Shown: one piece after another, positions 28,101 to 36,620 of the stretch
Position numbering within the stretch: the stretch's first letter is position 1
How the letters are laid out: each line of letters begins with the position of its first letter
DNA from: JAMXLO01 sp963696645
Lineage (GTDB): Bacteria > Pseudomonadota > Alphaproteobacteria > Acetobacterales > Acetobacteraceae
Assembly: GCA_963696645.1 (NCBI GenBank)
Contig: CAVOKY010000007.1
Span: 1,674,001 to 1,738,000 of the forward strand
Reading direction: 5' to 3'
Length of the DNA stretch: 64,000 bases
Program-made: the position numbers and the translations under genes
The notes under the pieces: model-generated
Database searches by the model: none
Told to the model about the DNA's origin: nothing
What the model saw: only the letters and a program-made list of their open reading frames with translations

Positions 28101-29208
28101 TTCGCGACTGATGGACTATGATCGCGACTTCATCGATGCTTCCGGTGGTGCCTATGCGACACTGCTGGAACTGCGTGGCGCCGCGGACCTGGAGATGGCT
28201 CGACGGATGTTCGTCACCAGGCAGCGCTTCGGCGCATGGTCGGAATGTCGGGGCGTTTTTCTGAGCCGTGAGCTTCACATGACTGACGATGCCAACAGCT
28301 TCAGGGCAATCAGCTATCTTGTCGGGTCAGGTCGACGGTCAACGAGCACAGGTATTGTGAAAAAACTGCGCGATAACGGGTATCTCTTGCTGCACGAGGG
28401 CAAGACGATGCATCAGTTCAGTGATCGATGGATAACACCGCCGCGATATGCCGTTGGCCTGAGTGGATTGGCACGCAAGCCGCAAGCCATCGAGAACGCG
28501 CGTTACTACCGTGCGGCGTGCCGTGAAATTGCGCGATCGACGGACGACCGCACAGCGATTGCGGCCATGCTGCCGCCGGGGGTGCTGTGCGGGCATACCA
28601 TCAGCGTCGAACGCAGACCGGCGGGAAGAGCAAACGCAGCGGCACTCACGCTGGTAGCCGTCATGAACAGTTTCGCGTTCGACTGGACGTTGCGGCTGAA
28701 GGCTGCCGTCCACGTCAGCATCTACATTCTTGCTGACCTGCCATCCCCACGGCTCGCGCCGGACGCCGATCGCTTCCTGGCACATGGCGCGCTGCGTTTA
28801 TGCTGCAATCATCGCGGTTATTTGCCGTTGTGGCGCGAGCAGCTTGACGAAGCCGAAATGCCCGGCTCGTGGCCGGTGGTCGCGGATAGCGAAGATCGCT
28901 GGCTCCTGCGCGCCGCCATGGATGTCGTGGTCGCAGACGCCTATGGACTTACCCGTACGGACTACCAACGCATCCTTGACAATTTTGGTCACAAGTCGTT
29001 CCACGCGGCGCCTGCGCTGTGCCTTGCGGCGTTCGACGAGCTCGCCCGCACCGGCCTTTTGGCATTCTGCCGCGCCCATGATCCGTATGACGATTTTCCA
29101 TTGGCCACGACGGTCGCGCAGCCGGTCATCACGCTGGACGTTGCACCGCGAAAACAGCGTAACCTGCTGTCCGGCGCTATGCGCCGCACTGGCCCAATCC
29201 CCGTGTGA
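25111..29208 (+). CDS. N6-adenine DNA methylase with Eco57I/type IIG-like architecture, DrmMI-like
   Basis: A 1365-aa class I adenine methyltransferase. Motif X is GSYYTPHAFVRFLV (about 482-495), SAM-binding motif I is DPATGSGHF (520-528), motif II is GVDSNRLAVELAKLSLWL, and catalytic motif IV is NPPW (819-822). A long insertion between I and IV is typical of type IIG, PglX and DrmMI enzymes. The N-terminal 220 residues recall the nuclease-like domain of type I/IIG proteins (NHVIAPLAQRLGF and RLALLTNGDELRILL), but the D-ExK catalytic signature is not recognisable. Target recognition presumably lies in 900-1300. It is translationally coupled to the helicase. The expected role is host DNA methylation for self-recognition in a restriction-like defence system, by analogy with DISARM. 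Confidence 0.88.
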   Translation: MNVDLSDCTFYGPALPEPFVRFDLGALLARRGLLTNTHGNAFEQEWSTLRRQLRLVGATGGPQRVCNHVIAPLAQRLGFDRPIRQDAVATREGMEDGGWMMHAPCGGRLRAWSFGTDTDLDAPHRSGRAYRYSPTRSTQRVLLANGERLALLTNGDELRILLSDPARPDSHIAIPLNGSVGWRAQNLAPDSYRLLQAIATPHGIAALPEVLDAARLSQTRVTKDLRLQARSAVEGFLQAVLDHPANAGVRNLCLSADELWQEGLVLVYRLLFILKLESAADPARAFSFASTDLWRNMLSPNRALGPLVRRHLDQGHDTGRMLEDGLRTVVRIFRDGLSCSELAVAPLGGALFGEQATPLLDRLAWGERAIALLLDRLLWTTPKHRPRERVHYGALDVEDLGHVYEALLELEPGITTEPMARLRRAKLEMVVPAQRAAGYRAARPTADDRDGRTRLTWVEDIPVGRFYLRVGTGRKASGSYYTPHAFVRFLVRETLAPQVACHSPDDDPDPGAVLALKVVDPATGSGHFLVEACRFLGEALYAACRQCDEHASVADEAAVNAQPHDRARLLARAQALRKRVADLPEPDGLLLAYLPSRASEGGESGVSQSRALAICRRLVAVHCLYGVDSNRLAVELAKLSLWLESYAEGLPLTFLDHRLVHGDSIGGPCFGLLATLPVGGGQLDPLLAQNVDERFRDALHSALYEVRALQATVGADAAGLVLKAAAKRRLDVALEPLRLLARAWSGAVMLAEREVNDEWLALACAVAVTGVWPAALTLRQSAMLEAGSQTLPWDLTFPEVFWTDGATSAAGGFDVVLSNPPWDIIQPNSAEFLATLDLGILDATSTQQARDIECRLLADPAAARAFRDYRDTFTRQHRLVHRMYQHQRLGALGAVMGGKLDCYRVFAERMVRLLGPQGAIGMVVPSAFHANEGATGIRQLYLEQTRIDWCLSFGNRRKLFDISGQMKFALVVARRPGPTRTIRCGFYLSQFADLDQPSRLMDYDRDFIDASGGAYATLLELRGAADLEMARRMFVTRQRFGAWSECRGVFLSRELHMTDDANSFRAISYLVGSGRRSTSTGIVKKLRDNGYLLLHEGKTMHQFSDRWITPPRYAVGLSGLARKPQAIENARYYRAACREIARSTDDRTAIAAMLPPGVLCGHTISVERRPAGRANAAALTLVAVMNSFAFDWTLRLKAAVHVSIYILADLPSPRLAPDADRFLAHGALRLCCNHRGYLPLWREQLDEAEMPGSWPVVADSEDRWLLRAAMDVVVADAYGLTRTDYQRILDNFGHKSFHAAPALCLAAFDELARTGLLAFCRAHDPYDDFPLATTVAQPVITLDVAPRKQRNLLSGAMRRTGPIPV

Positions 29209-29245
29209 AGAGTATCACTGGACCAAAGGGTCGACGGGGGAAATA

Positions 29246-30869
29246 ATGGCCACGGATGCGGGCAGTTTTGACTACATCGTGACGGGTGCCGGTTCGGCTG
29301 GCTGTGCTGTCGCGGCGCGGCTGAGTGAGTTCTGGCCGCTACCGCGTGTTGCTGCTGGAGGCCGGCGGCAAGGATCGCAATCCGTGGATCCATATCCCCA
29401 TGGGCTTCTCCCGCGTCTACGCCAATCCGCGCGTCAACTGGATGTATGAGAGCGAGCCGGAAGCGCAGCTCAATGGGCGCGCACTTTATCAACCCCGCGG
29501 CAAGGTACTCGGCGGCACCAGTTCGATCAACGGTATGGTGTATATGCGCGGCAATTCGGCGGACTATGACGAATGGCGGCAACGCGGTTGCACCGGCTGG
29601 GACTGGGACAGCGTGCTGCCCTACTTCAAGAAGGCGGAACACCAGGAGCGCGGCGCCAACGAATTCCATGGTGTCGGCGGTCCGCTGCACGTCTCGGATC
29701 AACCGCATCGGTCCGAACTGGCGGATCGTCTGGTCGAAGCGGCGATCCAGGCCGGACTCCCGCCAATCGATGACTTCAACGATGGGCGGCAGGAGGGTGC
29801 GGGATATTTCCAGAGCACCACAGGCAAACACCGCCGCTGGAGCACCGCCACCGCCTATCTGCGTCCGGCGCGTAACCGCAATAACCTGGCCGTGAGGCCG
29901 AACGCGCACGCCGCGCGCATTCTGGTCGAGGATGGCCATGCCACCGGCGTCACCTACATCAGCAATGGCGCGGAACATACTGCGCGCGCACGAGGCGAAG
30001 TGATTGTCTGTGGCGGCACGTTCAATTCACCGCAACTGCTGCAACTCTCTGGTATCGGGCCCGGCGCATTGCTGCAGGACATGGGTATCCCGGTGATCCG
30101 GGACCTGCCCGCGGTCGGCAGGCATTTGCAGGACCATTTCTACGTCCGGCTGATGTTTCGCTGCACCAGGCCGATCACCATGAACGAACTGGCAAACAGC
30201 CTGCCGCGCCAGGCGTTGGCGTTGGCGCAATACGCGCTGTTCCGATCCGGCCCCCTGGCAGCCAACGGCGTCACCGCCGGCGCCTTCGCGCGCAGCGATC
30301 CACGACTGGAACGGCCGGACCTGCAATTCAACTACACACCGTGGAGCTACGCCTCACGCGATGCCAGGGGCGCCATCGCACACCCTTTCCCGGGATTCAG
30401 CATCAGCGCGGTACATCTGCGCCCCGATAGCCGCGGCAGCGTGCAACTGAAAAGCCCCGATCCATTGGCGGCGCCATCGATACGATTCAACTTCCTGGAG
30501 ACACAATCCGACTTGCAGGCATTGACCGCCGGTGTGCGACTGGCGCGCAAATTCACCAAGCAGCCGGCAATGGCGCCTTACGTCGCTGAAGAGCTCATTC
30601 CGGGACCGGCAGTCAACACTGACGCCGAGTTCGAGGCCAACATCCGCCTGAATGCCAACTCGAACCTGCATCCGGTCGGCACGTGCCGCATGGGACCCGA
30701 GGGCGATACCGTGGTCGATCCGCGCCTGCGCGTGCACAGCATCGGGCGGCTGCGCGTGGTGGACGCGGCGATCATGCCGACGGTTCCCGCCGGCAACACC
30801 AATGCACCGACAATCATGATCGCGGAGAAGGCCGCCGACATGATTCTGGCTGACGCGCGGGCAATGTAA
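29246..30869 (+). pseudogene. GMC-family oxidoreductase (choline/alcohol dehydrogenase type), frameshifted near residue 28
   Basis: The first 28 residues hold the FAD-binding VTGAGSAGCAVAARLSE, read from ATG 29246 behind GGGGGA. At about 29330 the sequence carries one extra base (an extra T after GAG). The rest of the protein resumes in the next frame as SGRYRVLLLEAGGKDRNPW and runs intact to 30869. Family marks downstream are GGTSSINGMVYMRG, GGTFNSPQLLQLSGIGP and the active-site HPVGTCRMG with NTNAPT near the end. The corrected length would be 540 aa, normal for AlkJ/BetA-like FAD dehydrogenases that oxidise alcohols to aldehydes. An aldehyde-oxidase-like operon follows. The break may be a consensus error. 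Confidence 0.85.
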
Positions 30870-31028
30870 TGCCATTCGGCGAGCCCGCGGCCCCACCGCT
30901 GTAGCGAACGCTTGGGCAAAGCTTCCGGCCACAATGCGTGCGGGCGATTGATCTGGGTCAATGCCCGGCGGGCGCTGCCGTCCTAGACATCGGCATCATT
31001 CGTGCGCCCCGAGGGCCTGGAGCAGACT

Positions 31029-31637
31029 ATGTCTGAAGCCTGTCGTGCATCGTCCGTGTCGCGCCGGTTGTTCCTCGGCGGTGCGGGAGTGACCGCAGGC
31101 GGCGTGGCGCTGCTCGGCGAGTTGCACACTGCCGCAGCGGTCGACGAACCAACGATTTCGGGGCCAGGGGTCGTGGCACTGCGATTGACCGTCAACGGCA
31201 TGGCTCGCGATGTGAATGTCGAACCGTGCACAACGCTCGCCGAAGTGCTGCGCGGAGCGCTCGACCTCACTGGCACGAAGATCGGCTGCGACCGGGGCGC
31301 CTGCTCGGCCTGCACCGTTTGGCTCGATGGGACTCCAGTCGCATCCTGCATGCTGCTGGCGATCGATGTCGGCAGCCGCGCCGTGACCACCATCGAGGGC
31401 TTGGCGCAAGGCGACACGCTGCATCCCGTGCAGGAGGCGTTCATCGCGCATGACGCGGTGCAATGCGGCTACTGCACGCCCGGCATGGTGATGAGTTGCG
31501 CGGCGCTGCTGCAACGCATTCCGCAGCCCACGCCGGAGGAGGTGCGGGCGGCTATCAGCGGACATCTGTGCCGCTGCGGGACCTACCCGCACATAATGGA
31601 CGCCATGCAGGCCGTCAGCCAACCGCGGAAGGCCTGA
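31029..31637 (+). CDS. Aldehyde/xanthine dehydrogenase-type [2Fe-2S] subunit with Tat signal (PaoA-like)
   Basis: A 202-aa iron-sulfur subunit of a molybdenum hydroxylase. A twin-arginine signal SRRLFLGGAG is at residues 11-20, so the folded complex is probably exported. The plant-ferredoxin-type cluster uses Cys87, Cys92, Cys95 and Cys107 (CDRGACSACTVWLDG). The proximal cluster uses Cys146, Cys149, Cys181 and Cys183 (CGYCTPGM and CRCGTY). ATG 31029 follows GGAG by six bases. The gene begins a four-gene operon: this subunit, the molybdenum subunit, the FAD subunit and a nitroreductase. The layout matches E. coli PaoABC (YagTSR), a periplasmic aldehyde oxidoreductase, with the last two subunits swapped. 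Confidence 0.92.
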   Translation: MSEACRASSVSRRLFLGGAGVTAGGVALLGELHTAAAVDEPTISGPGVVALRLTVNGMARDVNVEPCTTLAEVLRGALDLTGTKIGCDRGACSACTVWLDGTPVASCMLLAIDVGSRAVTTIEGLAQGDTLHPVQEAFIAHDAVQCGYCTPGMVMSCAALLQRIPQPTPEEVRAAISGHLCRCGTYPHIMDAMQAVSQPRKA

Positions 31638-31639
31638 CC

Positions 31640-33964
31640 ATGGCCGATGACACCATGCGATCGGAGAAATTCCCGTTCGGCATTGCCAGCGTCGGCGTGG
31701 ACCAGATCGAGCGGCGTGTTCCGGCAACCGAACCGCCCGCGCTGCCGATGAACAGCGCGCTCAACGTGATCGGCAAATCGGTGGCGCGACATGACGGACG
31801 CGCCAAGGTCACCGGCGCTGTGCGATTCACCGTGGACATCAAACTGCCGGGCCTGTTGCACGCACGCATCCTGCGCTCGCCGATGCCGAACGCTCGGGTG
31901 CAGGCGATCGATGCCACAGCGGCCGCGCGGCATCCAGGCGTGCGCGCCGTGTTGGTCATTGCGCCACGCGATGCCGCGCTGCGCTATGTGGGTGCCCCGA
32001 TCGCGGCGGTCGCGGCGACGACACACACAGCGGCGGATGCCGCGCTGCGTCTGATCCATGTCGACTACGCGCCATTGTCCTTCGTCGTCGATCTGGACAT
32101 CGCTCGTCGCCCGAACGCGTCGCTGGTCTACCAGACCGGCGAGCAGCCATCGCTGTCCGTTGCCGAAATACCCGTCGCCTCCAACCTGCCGATGACCGGC
32201 AATGTGCGCGGCCCGGAAACCCAGGGCAGCCGCGGTGACATCGAACAGGGTTTTGCGCAGGCCGACATCGTGGTCGAAGGCGACTATCGCACCCAGACGC
32301 AGACCCACTGCTGCATGGAGCCGCATGCCATCGTTGCCGACTGGCGCTCCGACGGCCTCACCGTCTGGATTTCCACCCAATTCACCGCTGGCGTGCGCCA
32401 CGAGTTGGCAGAGACCTTCGGCCTGCGGCTCAACCAGGTACGCGTGAAGGTCGCGGCAATGGGCGGCGGATTCGGCTCGAAGTCGCAGCTCGGTGCCTAT
32501 GGCCGCTATGCCGTCATGCTGTCGCGCCAGGCCAAGGCACCCGTGCGGCTGGTTTACGATCGCGAGGAGGAACAGCTCGATAGTGGCAATCGTCCTGCCA
32601 CGTTGCAGCATCTGCGCATCGGTGCGCAGCGCGACGGTACGCTCACCGCGATTTCCCTGGTCGAATATGGCACGGCCGGGATCGGTGTCAGCGCGGGCGT
32701 CGGCAACTTTGCGCAGTCGCTGTATGCCTGCCCCAATTTCTCATCTGCACAGAACGACGTATTCATCAATGCCGGCCGTGGTTCGGCCATGCGTGGCCCC
32801 GGCAACACGCCCGGCGCTTTCGCGATGGAGCAGGCGATCGATGAACTGGCGGACAGACTAGGCATCGATCCGCTGGTGCTGCGCGAACGCATCGACCCAA
32901 GTCCGGTGCGGCGCGAACAACGTCGCATCGGTGCGCAGCGCATCGGCTGGGACGGCCGCCACAAGCCCGGCACCGATGCCAGCTCGGTCAAGCGTGGTCT
33001 CGGCGTGGCGCAATCGCTCTGGGGCGCCAATGTGCAGACCAACGCCGCATGCGAAGTGCGCGTGCTGCGCGACGGTTCCGTGGAGGTGCTATCGAGCGTG
33101 CAGGACCTCGGCACAGGTATCGGAACGATTCTGGCCCAGGTCGTGGCAGAAGAGTTGGGCCTGCAGCCCGGCGACATCACAATACGCATCGGCGACACCG
33201 ATTTTCCCGCCGGCCCGCCATCGCACGGCAGCCGGACGACCGCCTCGATCACGCCGCCGGCGCGTACCGCGGCATGGAAGGTGAAGCAGCAGTTGTTGCG
33301 CCAGATCGCGCCAACCCTCGGCGTTGCGCCGGAACAGTTGGTGGTGCGCGATGGCCGCATCGCGGTGCGCGACGATCCTGCCCGCGGTATGAGTTTTCGC
33401 GAGGCCGCCGCCGGCCTGCGCACGGATCAGCTCAGTGCGATCGAGGCGCGCAGCGACGACTATGGCGGGTTCCGCCGGCGCATGGGCGACGCGGCGGTGG
33501 CGCAGAACGACATCGGCGGCGTGCAGTTCGCCGAGGTATCCGTCGACACCGAAACCGGCGCGATCCGCGTTGAACGCGTCGTTGCGGTGCAGGATTGCGG
33601 CCGGCCGATGAACCCCAGGCTGATCGAAAGCCAGGTGCAGGGCGGGGTGCTGATGGGCATCTCATATGCGCTGCTGGAAGAACGCATCATCGACCAGCAC
33701 ACCGGGCATGTGGTGAACGCCAACCTTGAACAATACAAGCTGGTCGGGCCGCACGAGGCACCACCGATCGAGGTGGTGCTGCTCGAGAATTACCAGGGCG
33801 AAAGCGCAACCGATGCCTATGGCATCGCCGAACCATCCAACATCGCCACGGCGCCGGCAATCGCCAATGCCGTGTTCAACGCGATCAGCGTACGGCTGCG
33901 CTCGCTGCCAATGACGCCGGCGGCGGTGCTCGCCGCACTCGGCCGCGTGCCGCAAAGGAGCTGA
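31640..33964 (+). CDS. Aldehyde/xanthine dehydrogenase-type molybdenum-binding subunit (PaoC-like)
   Basis: A 774-aa molybdopterin cytosine dinucleotide-binding catalytic subunit. Family elements are KVTGAVRFTVDIKLPGLLHA near residue 60, MGGGFGSKSQ, RGPGNTPGAFAMEQAIDELA, and SVQDLGTGIGTILAQVVAEE. The catalytic-Glu region is AYGIAEPSNIATAPAIANAV near the C-terminus. It starts two bases after the [2Fe-2S] subunit stop and carries no export signal of its own, so it would be exported together with that subunit. Length is normal for PaoC/CoxL-type chains. It probably oxidises aldehydes or hydroxylates an aromatic ring; the active-site sequence does not reveal which. Confidence 0.92.
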   Translation: MADDTMRSEKFPFGIASVGVDQIERRVPATEPPALPMNSALNVIGKSVARHDGRAKVTGAVRFTVDIKLPGLLHARILRSPMPNARVQAIDATAAARHPGVRAVLVIAPRDAALRYVGAPIAAVAATTHTAADAALRLIHVDYAPLSFVVDLDIARRPNASLVYQTGEQPSLSVAEIPVASNLPMTGNVRGPETQGSRGDIEQGFAQADIVVEGDYRTQTQTHCCMEPHAIVADWRSDGLTVWISTQFTAGVRHELAETFGLRLNQVRVKVAAMGGGFGSKSQLGAYGRYAVMLSRQAKAPVRLVYDREEEQLDSGNRPATLQHLRIGAQRDGTLTAISLVEYGTAGIGVSAGVGNFAQSLYACPNFSSAQNDVFINAGRGSAMRGPGNTPGAFAMEQAIDELADRLGIDPLVLRERIDPSPVRREQRRIGAQRIGWDGRHKPGTDASSVKRGLGVAQSLWGANVQTNAACEVRVLRDGSVEVLSSVQDLGTGIGTILAQVVAEELGLQPGDITIRIGDTDFPAGPPSHGSRTTASITPPARTAAWKVKQQLLRQIAPTLGVAPEQLVVRDGRIAVRDDPARGMSFREAAAGLRTDQLSAIEARSDDYGGFRRRMGDAAVAQNDIGGVQFAEVSVDTETGAIRVERVVAVQDCGRPMNPRLIESQVQGGVLMGISYALLEERIIDQHTGHVVNANLEQYKLVGPHEAPPIEVVLLENYQGESATDAYGIAEPSNIATAPAIANAVFNAISVRLRSLPMTPAAVLAALGRVPQRS

Positions 33965-33967
33965 ACG

Positions 33968-35014
33968 ATGCAAGGCTTCGCATGGCAAGCCGCGCGCTCG
34001 GTCACCGAGGCGGCGACGCTGGCAAAACGCACCGTTGCCGAGTCGATGCTGACGGATGCCGACCAGCCGGCGGCGGCAGACTGCGTGGTGCTGAAGGCCG
34101 GCGGCATCGATCTGCTCGATCTGATGAAGGGGCGCCTGCTGCGGCCAGGCTGCGTGGTGAACCTGCGCGAAATCCCCAGGCTCGATGTCATCGCCGAAGG
34201 TGGTGGTGGCATGCGCATCGGTGCGCTGACCACGCTGGAGCAGATCGCGCTGCATCCCGCGCTGCGCCAGAAATACACTGCGCTCACCGACGCAGCAGCC
34301 AGTTCGGCCAGCCCACAGATCCGCCACGTCGCGACACTCGGCGGCAATCTTCTGCAGCGTCCGCGCTGCTGGTATTTCCGGTCGGCGGCGCACCACTGCG
34401 CACGCAAGGGCGGCGAGCACTGCTTCGCTTTTTCCGGCGAGAACCAATACCACGCCGTGTTCGGTCACGACGGCTGTGCGATCGTGCATCCGTCCACCGC
34501 CGCAACATCTCTGCTCGCGCTCAATGCACAAGTCGAACTGGTCAATGCGCAGGGCGCCGTGCGCACCGTCCCGCTCGGCGACTTCCTGGTGAGGCCGGAC
34601 GTCGACATACGACGCGAGAACAATCTCCACGCGGGGGAAGTGCTGACCGCCGTCCTACTGCCGTCCCTGCCGGCAAGTGCGCGTTCGGTATTTCTGAAAC
34701 AGGCGGAGAAATCGTTCGACTGGTCGATTACCGATGTCGCCGTGGTGCTCGATCGCTCATCCGACGGGCGCTGCCAAAGCGCATCCGTGGTGCTTGGTGC
34801 GGCCGCGCCGGTACCCTGGCGCGCGCGACAGGCCGAGGCTGCACTGGCTGGACAAATGATCGACGCGACGGTCGCGCGCGCGGCAGGTCAGGCCGCGATC
34901 GCCGGCGCCGAACCACTGCGGCACAACGCCTACAAGCTGCCGATCCTGGCAACCCTGGTGCACCGCGCTGTGCTGCAAGCGGCCGGCGTCAACGAACCGG
35001 AGAATGCAAAATGA
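33968..35014 (+). CDS. FAD-binding subunit of the molybdenum hydroxylase (PaoB-like) with a probable extra [4Fe-4S] site
   Basis: A 348-aa CoxM/PaoB-type flavoprotein subunit. FAD contacts are suggested by VLKAGGIDLLDLMKGR and by RHVATLGGNLLQRPRC. A cysteine-rich insertion gives Cys134, Cys144, Cys152 and Cys170 with the spacing seen in the [4Fe-4S]-carrying PaoB of E. coli. Electron flow would be Mo to 2Fe-2S to FAD to an acceptor. It starts three bases after the Mo subunit and overlaps the nitroreductase gene by four bases (ATGA). Confidence 0.9.
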   Translation: MQGFAWQAARSVTEAATLAKRTVAESMLTDADQPAAADCVVLKAGGIDLLDLMKGRLLRPGCVVNLREIPRLDVIAEGGGGMRIGALTTLEQIALHPALRQKYTALTDAAASSASPQIRHVATLGGNLLQRPRCWYFRSAAHHCARKGGEHCFAFSGENQYHAVFGHDGCAIVHPSTAATSLLALNAQVELVNAQGAVRTVPLGDFLVRPDVDIRRENNLHAGEVLTAVLLPSLPASARSVFLKQAEKSFDWSITDVAVVLDRSSDGRCQSASVVLGAAAPVPWRARQAEAALAGQMIDATVARAAGQAAIAGAEPLRHNAYKLPILATLVHRAVLQAAGVNEPENAK

Positions 35015-35670
35015 CAACACGACGCGAAATCGGCCTGGGTCTGCTCGCTGCGGCTGGCCTGACGATGGCGCCAGGCTTCGCTGCCGCTCAGCAGCTTCAA
35101 ACGATCGAATTGCCCCCGCCACGCACCGATTTCGGAAAGTCTCTCGCGCAGGCACTCAAGCAGCGACGCTCGACGCGTGAATTCGCGGATCGACCGTTGG
35201 CGCCGCAGGTGCTGTCGGAGCTGCTGTGGTGCGCCTATGGCGTCAACCGGCCGGCCAGCGCGGACCGCACCGCGCCGTCGTGGCGGCATGCGCGCGAGAC
35301 CGAGGTCTTCGCCGTCATGGCAAACGGCGTCTGGCGCTACGACCCGATCGCGCATCGCCTGATGCCGCATCTTGCCGCGGACGTTCGCGAGCAGACCGGT
35401 GTGCAGGATTTTGTCGGCACCGCGCCGCTCGATCTCGTCTACGTATCCAACGCCGAGCACATGAGCGGCATTTCGCGCGACGAACAGCATCGCTTTGCTG
35501 CCGCAGACATCGGCTTCATCGGCCAGAATGTCTACCTGTATTGCGCGTCGGAAGGTTTGGCCTGTGTGTTCCGCGCCTCGCTGGATGATGACAAGCTTGC
35601 CCGCACGCTGAAGCTGGCCGAGACGCAGTTCATCGGCTTCTCGCAGACAGTCGGGTATCCGAAAGCGTAG
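35011..35670 (+). CDS. SagB/ThcOx-type nitroreductase family protein with Tat-like signal
   Basis: A 219-aa FMN-dependent nitroreductase-fold protein. The N-terminus TTRREIGLGLLAAAGL looks like a twin-arginine or Sec signal ending around AAAQ. The mature part has ALKQRRSTREFADRPL, LLWCAYGVNRP, GFIGQNVYLYCASEGLACVF and the terminal FIGFSQTVGYP, typical of SagB-type proteins. Its ATG overlaps the FAD-subunit stop, so it belongs to the PaoABC-like operon. A possible role is as an electron-accepting or electron-passing partner in the periplasm, which is inference from position and the shared export route. Confidence 0.88.
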   Translation: MTTRREIGLGLLAAAGLTMAPGFAAAQQLQTIELPPPRTDFGKSLAQALKQRRSTREFADRPLAPQVLSELLWCAYGVNRPASADRTAPSWRHARETEVFAVMANGVWRYDPIAHRLMPHLAADVREQTGVQDFVGTAPLDLVYVSNAEHMSGISRDEQHRFAAADIGFIGQNVYLYCASEGLACVFRASLDDDKLARTLKLAETQFIGFSQTVGYPKA

Positions 35671-35894
35671 CGGTCAAACAGCTCTCCACCGGCCCTTGGC
35701 AGAGAGCCACCATCGCGATGTTGGGTTTCGCTGAAGCTCAACCCACGCCAGCAGGCGAGATCGGTTGACGTTCCTAACCAACCCGGTGGCGTCCTAAATC
35801 GGATCTAAACGAAATGTAGGTAGTACCGTGGCGACAGCCTGGTAGGCGAAGTTTGACGCCACGTTTCCGGCGTCCGGAATGTTTGGGCATCGGC
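35671..35894. other. Gap with a REP-like hairpin
   Basis: A gap of 224 bases. It holds a short inverted repeat TGGGTT...AACCCA at 35722-35745 (inside GTTGGGTTTCGCTGAAGC), a motif that resembles dispersed intergenic elements of alphaproteobacteria. No promoter or gene is evident otherwise. Confidence 0.35.
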
Positions 35895-36620
35895 GTGAAC
35901 ACATTGCCGGCAGTGAGCGGCCACCGAGTGAACGCCGCGGAGTGGCTGACGCGCATCCGCGCATCCAGGGGGTTCGACCTGACGGTGCGTGGTCTCGGCA
36001 GCGGTTGGTTTCTGCTGCTGGCCATTGCCCAGGCCCGCAAGGGCTTCGCCCATGCACAGGGCATGGGCATAGCCGACTTCGGGCCGAACGGTTGGCCCGC
36101 GCTGCTGTCGACGATCTGTATTCTGCTGTTCTACCTGGCGCTAGGCTGTCTGATGCTCCTGCGACCATCGCCCGTGGCACGAACCAGTGGTGTCCTGCCG
36201 TCGCTCATTGCCTTCATTGGCAGCTATCTTCCGTGGACCATCGTAGTGCTCGCGCCCGGCGGCGCCTCCACGAGCCAGAACCTGGCCTCCGCACTGCTTC
36301 TCCTGATCGGCACCGGAGGCATGATCATCATCGTCCTGCATCTCGGCCGTTGCTTCAGCATCGTGCCCCAGGCGCGCGGATTGGTGCGGACCGGCCCGTA
36401 CGCGTTCGTGCGCGATCCACTGTATCTCGCCGAGGAGATTGCGCTGCTCGGCACTCTGCTGCACTACCTGTCGCTGCTGACGCTGGCAATGTTCCTGGCG
36501 CACGGAGCAATACAGATACGCCGGATATTCTATGAGGAGACTCTGTTGCGCCTCAGCTTTCCTCTCGACTATGACGGTTATGCAGCATCGACGCCACGGC
36601 TGATCCCGTTCATCTGGTAG
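35895..36620 (+). CDS. Isoprenylcysteine carboxyl methyltransferase (ICMT)-like membrane protein
   Basis: About 241 aa with four to five hydrophobic segments. The C-terminal half has the ICMT/PEMT-family signature: LGRCFSIVPQARGLVRTGPY followed by AFVRDPLYLAEEIALLG, then EETLLRLSFPLDYDGYA near the end. Such proteins are SAM-dependent membrane methyltransferases; bacterial members are mostly uncharacterised. The start is uncertain. I use GTG 35895; a TTG at 35853 would add 14 residues and neither has a clear ribosome-binding site. It is convergent with the next gene, overlapping by 11 bases. Confidence 0.75.
   Translation: MNTLPAVSGHRVNAAEWLTRIRASRGFDLTVRGLGSGWFLLLAIAQARKGFAHAQGMGIADFGPNGWPALLSTICILLFYLALGCLMLLRPSPVARTSGVLPSLIAFIGSYLPWTIVVLAPGGASTSQNLASALLLLIGTGGMIIIVLHLGRCFSIVPQARGLVRTGPYAFVRDPLYLAEEIALLGTLLHYLSLLTLAMFLAHGAIQIRRIFYEETLLRLSFPLDYDGYAASTPRLIPFIW

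Noticed and set aside
33982..35010. Upstream part of a 562-codon plus frame ending in the nitroreductase
   Set aside because: It is an out-of-frame reading of the FAD-subunit gene; the nitroreductase starts at 35011.
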